A DNA stretch of 33,493 nucleotides, from positions 1-33,493 of the forward strand of contig CAMLRX010000046.1 of the NCBI GenBank assembly GCA_946482545.1, given 5' to 3'. Shown here piece after piece: positions 24,306 to 32,141 of the stretch. Position 1 is the first letter of the stretch; every line of letters begins with the position of its first letter. Below the pieces are notes generated by a model. The model was not told where the DNA came from. It made no database searches and saw only the letters and a list, made by a program, of their open reading frames with translations. The DNA is from an uncultured Flavihumibacter sp. (lineage in GTDB: Bacteria > Bacteroidota > Bacteroidia > Chitinophagales > Chitinophagaceae). Both the position numbers and the translations under genes were made by a program.

Positions 24306-25722
24306 ATATGCAGTGATCGCCTTTCTGGCGATCACTTATACCGCTTGTAAAACACCGGAGATTACCGGAAGAACGGAAAATAAAGCAACGCCGTTGGCCT
24401 ATAACGACAGCACTGCTCCAGATACCGCGAACATGGCTTCCGCCAACTGGAAACAATTCTTTTCAGATCCTTACCTCACGGCATTGATTGATACCGCCTT
24501 TAGTAATAACCAGGAACTGAATATCACATTACAGGAGATCGAAATCAGCCGGAACGAAATCCGTGCCCGCAAAGGCGAATACCTGCCTTTTGTGGGCGTG
24601 AAAGGAGGGATGGGCGTAGATAAGGTGGCGCGGTACACCAATATCGGCGCGATGGAGGCCAATACGGAGATCAAGCCGGGGAAAGAAATGCCGGAGCCGC
24701 TAGGCGATTTTGGCGTAGCGGCTTATGCCACCTGGGAAGCGGACATCTGGCACAAACTGCGGAACGCGACCAAAGCTGCATCGCTCCGTTACCTGTCCAC
24801 CGTGGAAGGGAAGAACTTCATGGTCACCAATATCATCTCCGAAATTGCTGCTTCCTATTTCGAATTGCTCGCGCTGGATAACCAACTGGCTATTCTGCAG
24901 CAGAACATTTCGTTACAGGAAAACGCGTTGAAAGTAGTGCGTTTACAGAAAGAGGCCACGCGGGTTACTGAGTTGGCCGTGCGCCGCTTTGAGGCGCAGT
25001 TGCTGAGCACACAAAGTATGCAGTACACCATTCAGCAGCAGATCGTTGAAACGGAGAACAGGATCAATTTTCTCTGCGGAAGGTTCCCTGGCCGCGTGAA
25101 CAGAAGCTCCATCGGTTTTGATAACCTGGTGCCCACGGCCGTATATGCCGGGCTGCCCGCGCAACTGCTGGCCAACCGGCCCGATATCCGGAAGGCCGAA
25201 CAGGAACTGGAAGCCGCGAAGCTGGATGTGAAAGTGGCCCGTGCGCGTTTTTACCCATCACTGGGTATTTCCGCGGCGGTGGGATACCGTGCTTTTAATC
25301 CTGCGTACCTCGTGAAAACACCGGAGTCGTTGCTGTATTCCCTTGCGGGTGACCTTGTCGCCCCGTTGGTAAACAGGAACGCCATTAAAGCGGCGTATTA
25401 TTCCGCGAACGCGAAACAGGTACAGGCGGCTTTCGGATATGAACAAACTATATTGAATGCGTATACCGAAGTGTACAACCAGTTGTCGAAGATCAGTAAC
25501 CTGGAAAAAACCTATGGTCTGCGCTCGAAACAGGTAGAGGCCCTGGCGCAATCGGTGGACATCTCCAATAACCTGTTCACCTCCGCGAGGGCGGATTATA
25601 TGGAAGTATTGCTTACACAGCGCGATGCTTTGGAGGCTAAGTTTGAACTGGTGGAAACGAGGATGCAACAACTGAATGCCGTAGTGAGCGTGTACCGGTC
25701 GCTGGGAGGTGGCTGGAAATAA
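24283..25722 (+). CDS. Outer-membrane efflux channel lipoprotein (NodT/OprM, TolC family)
   Basis: A 479-residue lipoprotein (lipobox TYTAC, Cys22) with two OEP repeats. Each is a long helical hairpin forming part of the trimeric periplasmic tunnel plus a short beta part of the outer-membrane barrel. The family hallmark LLANRPDIRKAEQELEAAKL, beginning the second repeat, is intact, as are FYPSLGISAAVG and the C-terminal VSVYRSLGGGW. The start codon lies inside the pump gene (23-base overlap). It completes the tripartite export system with the two preceding genes. The operon ends at a hairpin 6 bases after the stop codon. Confidence 0.96.
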   Translation: MVKRNTTKYAVIAFLAITYTACKTPEITGRTENKATPLAYNDSTAPDTANMASANWKQFFSDPYLTALIDTAFSNNQELNITLQEIEISRNEIRARKGEYLPFVGVKGGMGVDKVARYTNIGAMEANTEIKPGKEMPEPLGDFGVAAYATWEADIWHKLRNATKAASLRYLSTVEGKNFMVTNIISEIAASYFELLALDNQLAILQQNISLQENALKVVRLQKEATRVTELAVRRFEAQLLSTQSMQYTIQQQIVETENRINFLCGRFPGRVNRSSIGFDNLVPTAVYAGLPAQLLANRPDIRKAEQELEAAKLDVKVARARFYPSLGISAAVGYRAFNPAYLVKTPESLLYSLAGDLVAPLVNRNAIKAAYYSANAKQVQAAFGYEQTILNAYTEVYNQLSKISNLEKTYGLRSKQVEALAQSVDISNNLFTSARADYMEVLLTQRDALEAKFELVETRMQQLNAVVSVYRSLGGGWK

Positions 25723-25728
25723 GGTAAT

Positions 25729-25776
25729 GGTACCCAGTGGCACCCCTGTCGCTGCGCTGCCGGGTACCGTCCTTTT
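25729..25776 (+). terminator. Terminator-like hairpin after the efflux operon
   Basis: GGTACCC (25729-25735) pairs with GGGTACC (25762-25768), and inside it GGCA (25739-25742) pairs with TGCC (25758-25761), leaving AGT bulged. The tail is GTCCTTTT, so the U-run is short and termination may be partial, allowing some read-through into the downstream PAS-LuxR gene. Confidence 0.55.
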
Positions 25777-25805
25777 CCGTAATTTAGCGGGTATAAACCC
25801 TGCGC

Positions 25806-26603
25806 ATGAGCTTACCCGGTAAACAGTCTGAACTGCTGAAGTTCGATGAGATGAAGAAGACATGGCACCAGATAGCCCGCTATAAAGAAGGTGATCCGGA
25901 CCCTTCCTTTGAACTGGAAGTGCATAAGAAACTGCTGAACATATTTCACGTAGGCGACTATTTTTATTACATCGTGAACCTCGGCAGGGTGGACATCGAG
26001 TTCATGAGCGAAAATGTGACGAAGGTCATAGGTGTTAAGCATCCTTCTGAATATACCGTGGAATACATTTATGAAAATGTGCACCCGGAAGATAAAGGAC
26101 GTTTCATCTCGCACGAACAGAAGGTAACGGCGTTTTTCAACCAACTATCTCCCGACAAAGTAATGAAGTACAAAGTAAGTTACGACTACCGTATGCGCCG
26201 CAAGGACGGAACTTACACCTGGATACTGATGCAGACCACCACCATCCAAACCGATGAATCCGGTGCGGTGATCAGAGTGCTGGGCGTTCAAACAGATATC
26301 TCGCACCTGAAAACGGACAACACACCTTCCGGATTGTCGTTCCTCGGGCTGGAAGGAGAACCATCTTTCTACAATGTTCCCGTTGACCAGGTTATTGAAT
26401 TGCCTTCCCGTGAATTGTTCACGCCCAGGGAAAAAGAAGTTTTACGTTGCCTCGTGCAGGGCCTCACCAGCCAGGAGATCGCAGAAAAAATGTTCATCAG
26501 TAAACAAACGGTTGACCGTCACCGCAAGAATATGCTCGCTAAAACGGGGTTGAGAAATAGTCTGGAACTCGTGAACTTCGCGTTGCGTGAGGGAAGGTTG
26601 TAA
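25806..26603 (+). CDS. PAS-LuxR transcriptional regulator (orphan)
   Basis: A 265-residue cytosolic regulator. A PAS-fold sensor at about residues 45-170 has a PAC-like end, YDYRMRRKDGTYTWILMQTT, and TDISHLK. A LuxR/GerE helix-turn-helix spans about 203-262 (FTPREKEVLRCLVQGLTSQE, IAEKMFISKQTVDRHRKNML). There is no receiver domain and no neighbouring histidine kinase, so it likely senses a ligand, redox or metabolic signal directly through PAS. It starts 83 bases after the efflux operon, which it may regulate. A -7-like TAATTTAG lies at 25780-25787, giving a very short leader. Confidence 0.9.
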   Translation: MSLPGKQSELLKFDEMKKTWHQIARYKEGDPDPSFELEVHKKLLNIFHVGDYFYYIVNLGRVDIEFMSENVTKVIGVKHPSEYTVEYIYENVHPEDKGRFISHEQKVTAFFNQLSPDKVMKYKVSYDYRMRRKDGTYTWILMQTTTIQTDESGAVIRVLGVQTDISHLKTDNTPSGLSFLGLEGEPSFYNVPVDQVIELPSRELFTPREKEVLRCLVQGLTSQEIAEKMFISKQTVDRHRKNMLAKTGLRNSLELVNFALREGRL

Positions 26604-26705
26604 ACAGTCGTTCTTCTTGATAATTATCAAAATAACAACCAAATAACAACAGCCTTGCGCCCGCACCTGCCATATATTCATACCTTGCCACTTCAAATGC
26701 ATTGA

Positions 26706-27218
26706 ATGGGTTTCGCTTCAACGATGGATGCCAGGGCAAAGCGCACCACGCTTCTTACAATATCCTTACTCTCCGGAGCCTTACTGGTTTCCCTGAGCTG
26801 GACTTTTGGCGCTCACTTCATGTTCTATCCCATCCTTTTTATCGCTACCATTATTCTACTGTTTTCCATTAGGCTGAAAAAGAATGCCAGACTAAGTTTT
26901 GTGCAGGGCGCTATTATGTTGAGAACGCCGTTTTCCCGCCGGAGGATACCCCTTCAGCAGATAAAGGCAGTGTCTGAACTGAATGGATTAGAACTGGCCG
27001 GCACTTTCCAGGGCTCCGCTAAATTCGGATTCCTTGGTTACAGGGGATTTCTTAAGCACGATAAGTTAGGACGCATTACAAGTTATGCGACCCGCCGCGA
27101 CAATGGCGTGGTGCTCCACCTCTTCAATGGTGAAACCCTGCTCCTCACCCCGGACGAATGTCCGAAATTTCTTTCCCTCCTCCGTCTCGTGAAAGGGAAC
27201 ACACTCTCTGCCGCCTGA
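26706..27218 (+). CDS. Membrane protein with PH-like domain, unknown function
   Basis: A 170-residue protein. Two hydrophobic segments (about residues 15-32 and 36-55; TLLTISLLSGALLVSLSW and FYPILFIATIILLFSI) form a membrane hairpin. A soluble beta-rich domain follows at about 60-165 (VQGAIMLRTPFSRRRIPLQQ, RRDNGVVLHLFNGETLLLTP) that resembles bacterial PH domains, ending in a helix (CPKFLSLLRLV). ATG 26706 is chosen, and ATG 26724 is possible. The gene is monocistronic between the PAS-LuxR gene and the ROK gene. No catalytic residues are visible. Confidence 0.7.
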   Translation: MGFASTMDARAKRTTLLTISLLSGALLVSLSWTFGAHFMFYPILFIATIILLFSIRLKKNARLSFVQGAIMLRTPFSRRRIPLQQIKAVSELNGLELAGTFQGSAKFGFLGYRGFLKHDKLGRITSYATRRDNGVVLHLFNGETLLLTPDECPKFLSLLRLVKGNTLSAA

Positions 27219-27373
27219 TTTTGTTGAAAGATTTCGGAAAGTATCCGGTCGTTACCTAAATTTCAAGGATGCAAAATCACGGCTGTCGTATCTTACTTCT
27301 GCTATTTTCATAACCCGTATTTTGACCATCTATTTTTAAAGTCACGGAAACTTTATAAAATTTTTAAGAAGTT

Positions 27374-27405
27374 TTTGTTACTTTAATGAAAACCTTTTAG
27401 ATTTG
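27374..27405 (+). promoter_or_regulatory. Promoter of the ROK regulator gene
   Basis: TTTG (27374-27377), a 20-base spacer, then TAGATTTG (27398-27405): an exact match to the Bacteroidota consensus at both boxes and at spacing. The predicted start is near 27412, about 23 nt before the ATG. The surrounding 100 bases are strongly AT-rich. Confidence 0.85.
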
Positions 27406-27429
27406 GTTTAAAATATAATAAACTAAACC
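27405..27429. promoter_or_regulatory. Inverted repeat over the ROK transcription start (candidate operator)
   Basis: GGTTTA (27405-27410) and TAAACC (27424-27429) are inverted with 13 bases between them; an inner GTTTA/TAAAC pair (27406-27410, 27419-27423) offers an alternative 8-base spacing. The site begins inside the -7 box and covers the predicted start. This is the position for autorepression by the ROK protein. A TAAACC half-site recurs at 28817-28822, just before the SusC start codon. Confidence 0.45.
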
Positions 27430-27434
27430 CCTTC

Positions 27435-28649
27435 ATGAATCCCAAGAAATTGAAATATAAAAGGGAGGTTATTAGTAAACTATATTTTTCAGGAGAATTA
27501 TCATCTACCGATCTGAGTAAGCTGATAGATAAGAGTATTCCGCTTACCACCAAGATACTCGGTGAGTTGATGGATGAAGAGGTGGTACTGGAAACCGGGC
27601 ACGCTTCTTCTACAGGTGGGCGGCGACCAGTGATGTACGCGTTGAAAGAAGATGTTTATTATATCGTATGCGTGGCGCTGGACCAGTTTGTGGCGCGCAT
27701 CACCATCACCGATATGCAGAACAGGTTCGTGAAGCCGGTGGAGAAATTCGAACTGGCGTTACCGAGAAATCCGGATGCACTGGAAGCGCTTACGGATTGT
27801 ATCAAAGAATACCTTTCCACCAGCGGCATTTCCAGGAAGAAGATTATTGGAATAGGTATTGGTATGCCGGGTTTTGTGGACGCGAAGAAAGGGATCAATT
27901 ATTCCTTTATGAAAACGAGGGGGAAATCGATCTCCCAGACCATTTCAGAAGCAACCGGGTTACCGGTTTACATAGACAATGATTCTAGTTTGATCGCTTT
28001 GGCGGAGTTGAGGTTTGGCGCGGTGAAGCACAAGAGCAATGCAATGGTGGTGAACATTGGATGGGGAATAGGTTTAGGCATGGTACTGAACCGCTCCCTT
28101 TTCAGAGGGCAGGAAGGTTTCGCCGGTGAGTTCAGCCATATCCCATTGTTCCAGAATGGAAAGATGTGCAGTTGCGGAAAAACCGGTTGCCTGGAAACAG
28201 AAACCTCCTTGCTGGTGATCATCGAAAAAGCGAAAAAAGAACTGGAAGCGGGAAGAACCTCTATGATGCAGTTAATGCCCATGGACCATTACGAGCAGGC
28301 AAGCGAGACGATCATCTCCGCAGCGATTGAGGGTGACCGTTATGCCATTGAATTGTTTTCAGAAGCGGGTTATAACATTGGACGAGGACTTGCCATACTG
28401 ATCCACCTGTTGAATCCTGAAGTTATTGTATTGAGCGGAAGAGGCGCGTCGGCCGGCAAAGTATGGTTAGCGCCCATGCAGCAGGCCCTGAACGAACACT
28501 GTATTCCGCGATTGGTGATGCACACGGGCATGGAATTGTCTACGCTGGGGTACAATGCTGAACTGATTGGAGCCGCCGCCCTGGTAATGGAAAATTATGA
28601 AAGCAGAGATGTTAAAAAGAGTTTGAATGCCGATATAAGTGTAGCCTGA
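27435..28649 (+). CDS. ROK-family transcriptional regulator (NagC/Mlc/XylR type)
   Basis: A 404-residue regulator. An N-terminal winged HTH lies at about residues 8-52 (ISKLYFSGELSSTDLSKLID). A sugar-kinase-like ROK domain follows, with the nucleotide/sugar-site motifs GIGIGMPGFVD and YIDNDSSLIALAE. The zinc motif GEFSHIPL...CSCGKTGCLE has ligands His235, Cys245, Cys247 and Cys252. Such proteins repress sugar-uptake genes and are released by a free or phosphorylated sugar. It is divergent from nothing and sits 176 bases upstream of a SusCD pair on the same strand, so it likely controls that pair and itself. The inducing sugar is not deducible. Confidence 0.95.
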   Translation: MNPKKLKYKREVISKLYFSGELSSTDLSKLIDKSIPLTTKILGELMDEEVVLETGHASSTGGRRPVMYALKEDVYYIVCVALDQFVARITITDMQNRFVKPVEKFELALPRNPDALEALTDCIKEYLSTSGISRKKIIGIGIGMPGFVDAKKGINYSFMKTRGKSISQTISEATGLPVYIDNDSSLIALAELRFGAVKHKSNAMVVNIGWGIGLGMVLNRSLFRGQEGFAGEFSHIPLFQNGKMCSCGKTGCLETETSLLVIIEKAKKELEAGRTSMMQLMPMDHYEQASETIISAAIEGDRYAIELFSEAGYNIGRGLAILIHLLNPEVIVLSGRGASAGKVWLAPMQQALNEHCIPRLVMHTGMELSTLGYNAELIGAAALVMENYESRDVKKSLNADISVA

Positions 28650-28745
28650 TGTTGTTGGCGGATTCCCCTGATAGAGAAAATTTGTGAAGAACACCCTCGT
28701 ACCTTACTGGATTACCTGAGGCATGCGCTTTATGGTAAATACTGA

Positions 28746-28776
28746 CAGATGATTTTTCATCTGCAGGAATTTTTTT
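28746..28776 (+). terminator. Rho-independent terminator between ROK and SusC genes
   Basis: CAGATGA (28746-28752) pairs with TCATCTG (28757-28763) around a TTTT loop, followed by CAGGAA and seven Ts (28770-28776). It separates the ROK transcript from the SusC/SusD transcript, or acts as a leader attenuator. A small GCCT-GAAA-AGGC hairpin follows immediately (28777-28788). No clear promoter is visible in the remaining 38 bases before the SusC start. Confidence 0.75.
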
Positions 28777-28825
28777 GCCTGAAAAGGCGAACGGATTTTT
28801 ATTTCGTCAATCAAAATAAACCAAA

Positions 28826-31800
28826 ATGAAGAAGTACTTACTGCTTATGCTATTGTTACTTCAGGGAGTTTCGCTGCTATTCGCCCAAAGCCGGCAAATA
28901 ACCGGGAAAGTCCTTGATGCGGCAACAAGAACCGGGCTGGGGGGCGTTACCATACAGGTGCGTGGCCAGCAGATCATGGCACTCACGGATGCCGACGGTT
29001 CTTTTACCATGAATGCTCCCGCCGGAGCCGTTGTGCTGGAAATCAGTTATGTAGGCTATAAAACAGAAACGCTTTCAGTAGGAGCAGGAACCAATAATGT
29101 GTCCATTGATATCGAGCCTGCCGAAGGCCAGATGGGCGAAGTGGTGGTAACAGCATTGGGTGTGAAGCGCGACAGGAAGAGTTTAGGCTATGCAACTTCC
29201 ACTGTTACCGGTGACCAGTTGATAAAAGCTGGTACAACACTGAACCCGGCACTTTCTTTATATGGTAAGGCTGCCGGTGTGGGTATTAATATTGGTTCCG
29301 CGGGCCCTACGGGTGGCGTGAACATTAAGATACGTGGTGCGGCTGGTCTGGAATCCAATTCAAGAACCAGGCCTTTGTTCGTTGTAGATGGTGTTCCTAT
29401 TTATGATGTGGCCACCAGCATGGAAAATAAAACTTACGATCCGCTGAACTCATTTGATTACGGATCCGGAATTAACGACATCAACTCTGATGATATTGAG
29501 TCCATAGAAATCCTGAAAGGTGCAAAAGCAACCACGCTATACGGAAGCCAGGGGCTGAATGGTGTTGTGCTGATTACCACTAAAAGCGGAAGAAAAACCC
29601 GGGGGCTTGGTGTGAATGTTTCGCACCAGGTGAGTGTTGACAAGCCCTTCAGTTTTATAGACTTCCAAAACAGTTATGGTTCCGGTAACAACACGCTTGA
29701 TACCGCAACAACAGTACTCCCGAACGGAAGAAGAATCCGTACCCTGCGCGCAAACAGGTTTAGCTTTGGTCCGAAATTCGATGGAAGAGACGTAATGCGC
29801 TACGACAGCGCCATCGTTCCTTACCAGGCACATCCCGATAACTTCCTCGATTTCTTCCAGAACGGGGTTACCAACAGAACGAATGTTGCCCTGGCAGGTG
29901 GAGGAACTTTCGGAAGTGCAAGAGCATCTTACTCTCATGTTGACTTCAGTGACATGTTGCCTAACTCAACCCAGAAGTCCAACACGTTTAGCTTCAACGG
30001 TAACTTTAATATTTCCCCATTCGCCACACTCGAATTCATCAGCAATATTTACAGCATCAAAACCCAGAACAGAAGACCGAACCTGGAGCAGGTGGTAGCC
30101 TGGGGCCTGAACAGAGATTATGATTATAATTTCCTGAAGGATTTTTACCTTGATGAATCGGGTTACCTCCGCGAACTGGATGATTATGCCATGCCGCCTT
30201 CAGCGCTTCGTCTGATCCCTGTATTGTGGCAACAGAACAACAACCGCAATACCGATCAGAAGTTCCACACCATTAATACGGTGAGAACAACTATGAAGTT
30301 CACAAGAGAACTTTCTTTCCAGGCACAGGCTTCTGTAGATTACACTAATACAGACTATACTGTGAAGAACCAGATCACCAGGTTGCTTCCGCAAACTGTT
30401 GGTGGAAAATTCCAGCTGAGAAAAACAAATACTACCGTTCAGAATTACCAGGCGCTCCTGAAATATGAAAAGGACATTTCGAAAGACTGGAACCTCTTCG
30501 CGTTTGCCGGAGGTGCTTACCAGCAGATGAGACTGAACGATGTGTTTGCAGGTACCGGTGATAACGGCCTTCGGTTCCCGGACTGGTATTCTATTTACAA
30601 CGATATTGGCGGTGCGCAGGACCTGGGAAAAGTTCGCGGCATCGAGGAAGCGTCTGAATTGCTGTACAGTGTTTTCGGTTCTGCTACCGCATCCTGGAAA
30701 AACAAGGTATATTTTGAACTTCAGGCACGCCCAGACTGGAACTCTACTTTGTCGCCTTCCAAGAACAGGTACTTTTATCCAGGCGCATCCATTACTTATA
30801 ACTTCGACCAGGATATTTCCATACCCAAGTTGAAATATGGTAAGCTGAGGTTGGCATGGGCCGATGTGGGTGGTGGTCCGAACACCGTTTCCGAAACACG
30901 CTACTTTGCCAACAACAGTTATTCCGTGGTTACGGTATATGAAGGCTCCCCAATTAGAGCAGTTGCCACGCCGAACGCGCTGTTCCTTGGCGACATCAAG
31001 CCCTACCGGAAAAGAGAATATGAAGTGGGCTTTAACACCCGTTGGTTTGATAACAACAGATTAGAAGTAGACCTTTCCTTCTATACCAATAACATTTATG
31101 ACCAGATTGTAAACCTGGCTATTTCTCCAACTACAGGTTACAGCACAGCTAAAATCAATAGTGGCAGTGTTAAGAACTGGGGATATGAATTATTCATTAA
31201 AGCAGCACCACTTGTAACGAAAGATTTTCGCTGGGACCTCACTTTCACTGCCGCACGTCAGTTCTCCAAAGTTAAAGAACTGTATACCGGTATCGATGAG
31301 CAACTGATTCAGGGAATGAACGGAGTAAACGTGGTAGCAACGGTTGGAGAAAAGGTAGGGGATATTAAAATGTTTGATTATGCCAGGGACCCTCAGGGTA
31401 ATCGTCTGGTTAATGCAAATGGGTTGTATTCTCTTAATAACAATGAGTACAAAAAATTCGGAAACGTTAACCCGGATGCTTTTGGTGGACTCTATTCTGA
31501 TTTCTTCATGAAAGGCTTCAATTTCCACATTGGATTTGACTACAAGTTTGGTGGTCAGGTGTTCTCTTACTCGAACAATTACCTCGTAGGTAATGGCGTA
31601 ATCAAATCCACATTGTTTGGAAGGGATGAAGAAAATGGTGGTCTTGCTTATTATATTGAACAGGGCAGTAACAAGAAAATACCCTGGCAACACAATCAGC
31701 CTGCCCCGACCAATGCAGTGGGTGGATTGGTTTACCATGATGGTATGATCCTGGATGGTGTAATGCAGGTTACTGAAAACGGTGTAACCAAATATGTGCC

Positions 31801-32125
31801 GAATACCCAACTGGTAGCCGCGCCTACCTATTATCAGACCTATATCAATGATGCGGGTGGTGCATGGCCTCCGGACAGGCTTGCTAAGAATGATTACATC
31901 AAGCTCAGAGAAATCTCAATAGACTATACCATTCCTACAAAATTGTCGCAAATGCTGAAGCTGCAGAAACTCACTGTTACAGCGGCCGTAAGGAACCTTG
32001 GGTATATCTACAAAAGCATTCCGAATATTGACGCAGAAGCAACATTGGGCGCACAAGGATTTATTGAAAACTCTTTCTATCCTTCTTTGCGTACCTACAC
32101 GCTGGGCCTGAATGTTAGTTTCTAA
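28826..32125 (+). CDS. SusC/RagA-family TonB-dependent transporter (no STN domain)
   Basis: A 1099-residue outer-membrane transporter. The signal peptide is residues 1-20 (KKYLLLMLLLLQGVSLLFAQ). A carboxypeptidase-regulatory-like domain spans about 23-100 (ITGKVLDAATRTGLGGVTIQ). The plug spans about 110-240, with the family signature ESIEILKGAKATTLYGSQGL then NGVVLITTKSG, and the barrel ends in the typical terminal aromatic YTLGLNVSF. Unlike the first SusC it lacks the STN signalling domain. It is therefore not FecR-controlled, which fits control by the ROK regulator upstream. The SusD partner starts 16 bases downstream. The likely role is import of an oligosaccharide, although ROK linkage is the only clue to sugar. 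Confidence 0.96.
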   Translation: MKKYLLLMLLLLQGVSLLFAQSRQITGKVLDAATRTGLGGVTIQVRGQQIMALTDADGSFTMNAPAGAVVLEISYVGYKTETLSVGAGTNNVSIDIEPAEGQMGEVVVTALGVKRDRKSLGYATSTVTGDQLIKAGTTLNPALSLYGKAAGVGINIGSAGPTGGVNIKIRGAAGLESNSRTRPLFVVDGVPIYDVATSMENKTYDPLNSFDYGSGINDINSDDIESIEILKGAKATTLYGSQGLNGVVLITTKSGRKTRGLGVNVSHQVSVDKPFSFIDFQNSYGSGNNTLDTATTVLPNGRRIRTLRANRFSFGPKFDGRDVMRYDSAIVPYQAHPDNFLDFFQNGVTNRTNVALAGGGTFGSARASYSHVDFSDMLPNSTQKSNTFSFNGNFNISPFATLEFISNIYSIKTQNRRPNLEQVVAWGLNRDYDYNFLKDFYLDESGYLRELDDYAMPPSALRLIPVLWQQNNNRNTDQKFHTINTVRTTMKFTRELSFQAQASVDYTNTDYTVKNQITRLLPQTVGGKFQLRKTNTTVQNYQALLKYEKDISKDWNLFAFAGGAYQQMRLNDVFAGTGDNGLRFPDWYSIYNDIGGAQDLGKVRGIEEASELLYSVFGSATASWKNKVYFELQARPDWNSTLSPSKNRYFYPGASITYNFDQDISIPKLKYGKLRLAWADVGGGPNTVSETRYFANNSYSVVTVYEGSPIRAVATPNALFLGDIKPYRKREYEVGFNTRWFDNNRLEVDLSFYTNNIYDQIVNLAISPTTGYSTAKINSGSVKNWGYELFIKAAPLVTKDFRWDLTFTAARQFSKVKELYTGIDEQLIQGMNGVNVVATVGEKVGDIKMFDYARDPQGNRLVNANGLYSLNNNEYKKFGNVNPDAFGGLYSDFFMKGFNFHIGFDYKFGGQVFSYSNNYLVGNGVIKSTLFGRDEENGGLAYYIEQGSNKKIPWQHNQPAPTNAVGGLVYHDGMILDGVMQVTENGVTKYVPNTQLVAAPTYYQTYINDAGGAWPPDRLAKNDYIKLREISIDYTIPTKLSQMLKLQKLTVTAAVRNLGYIYKSIPNIDAEATLGAQGFIENSFYPSLRTYTLGLNVSF

Positions 32126-32141
32126 CTGAAAAACAAAAAAA

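Noticed and set aside
26687..26699. 13-mer GCCACTTCAAATG shared with 19497-19509, both near gene starts
   Set aside because: At the second site there is no palindrome and the match is short; it may only reflect similar promoter/initiation context.
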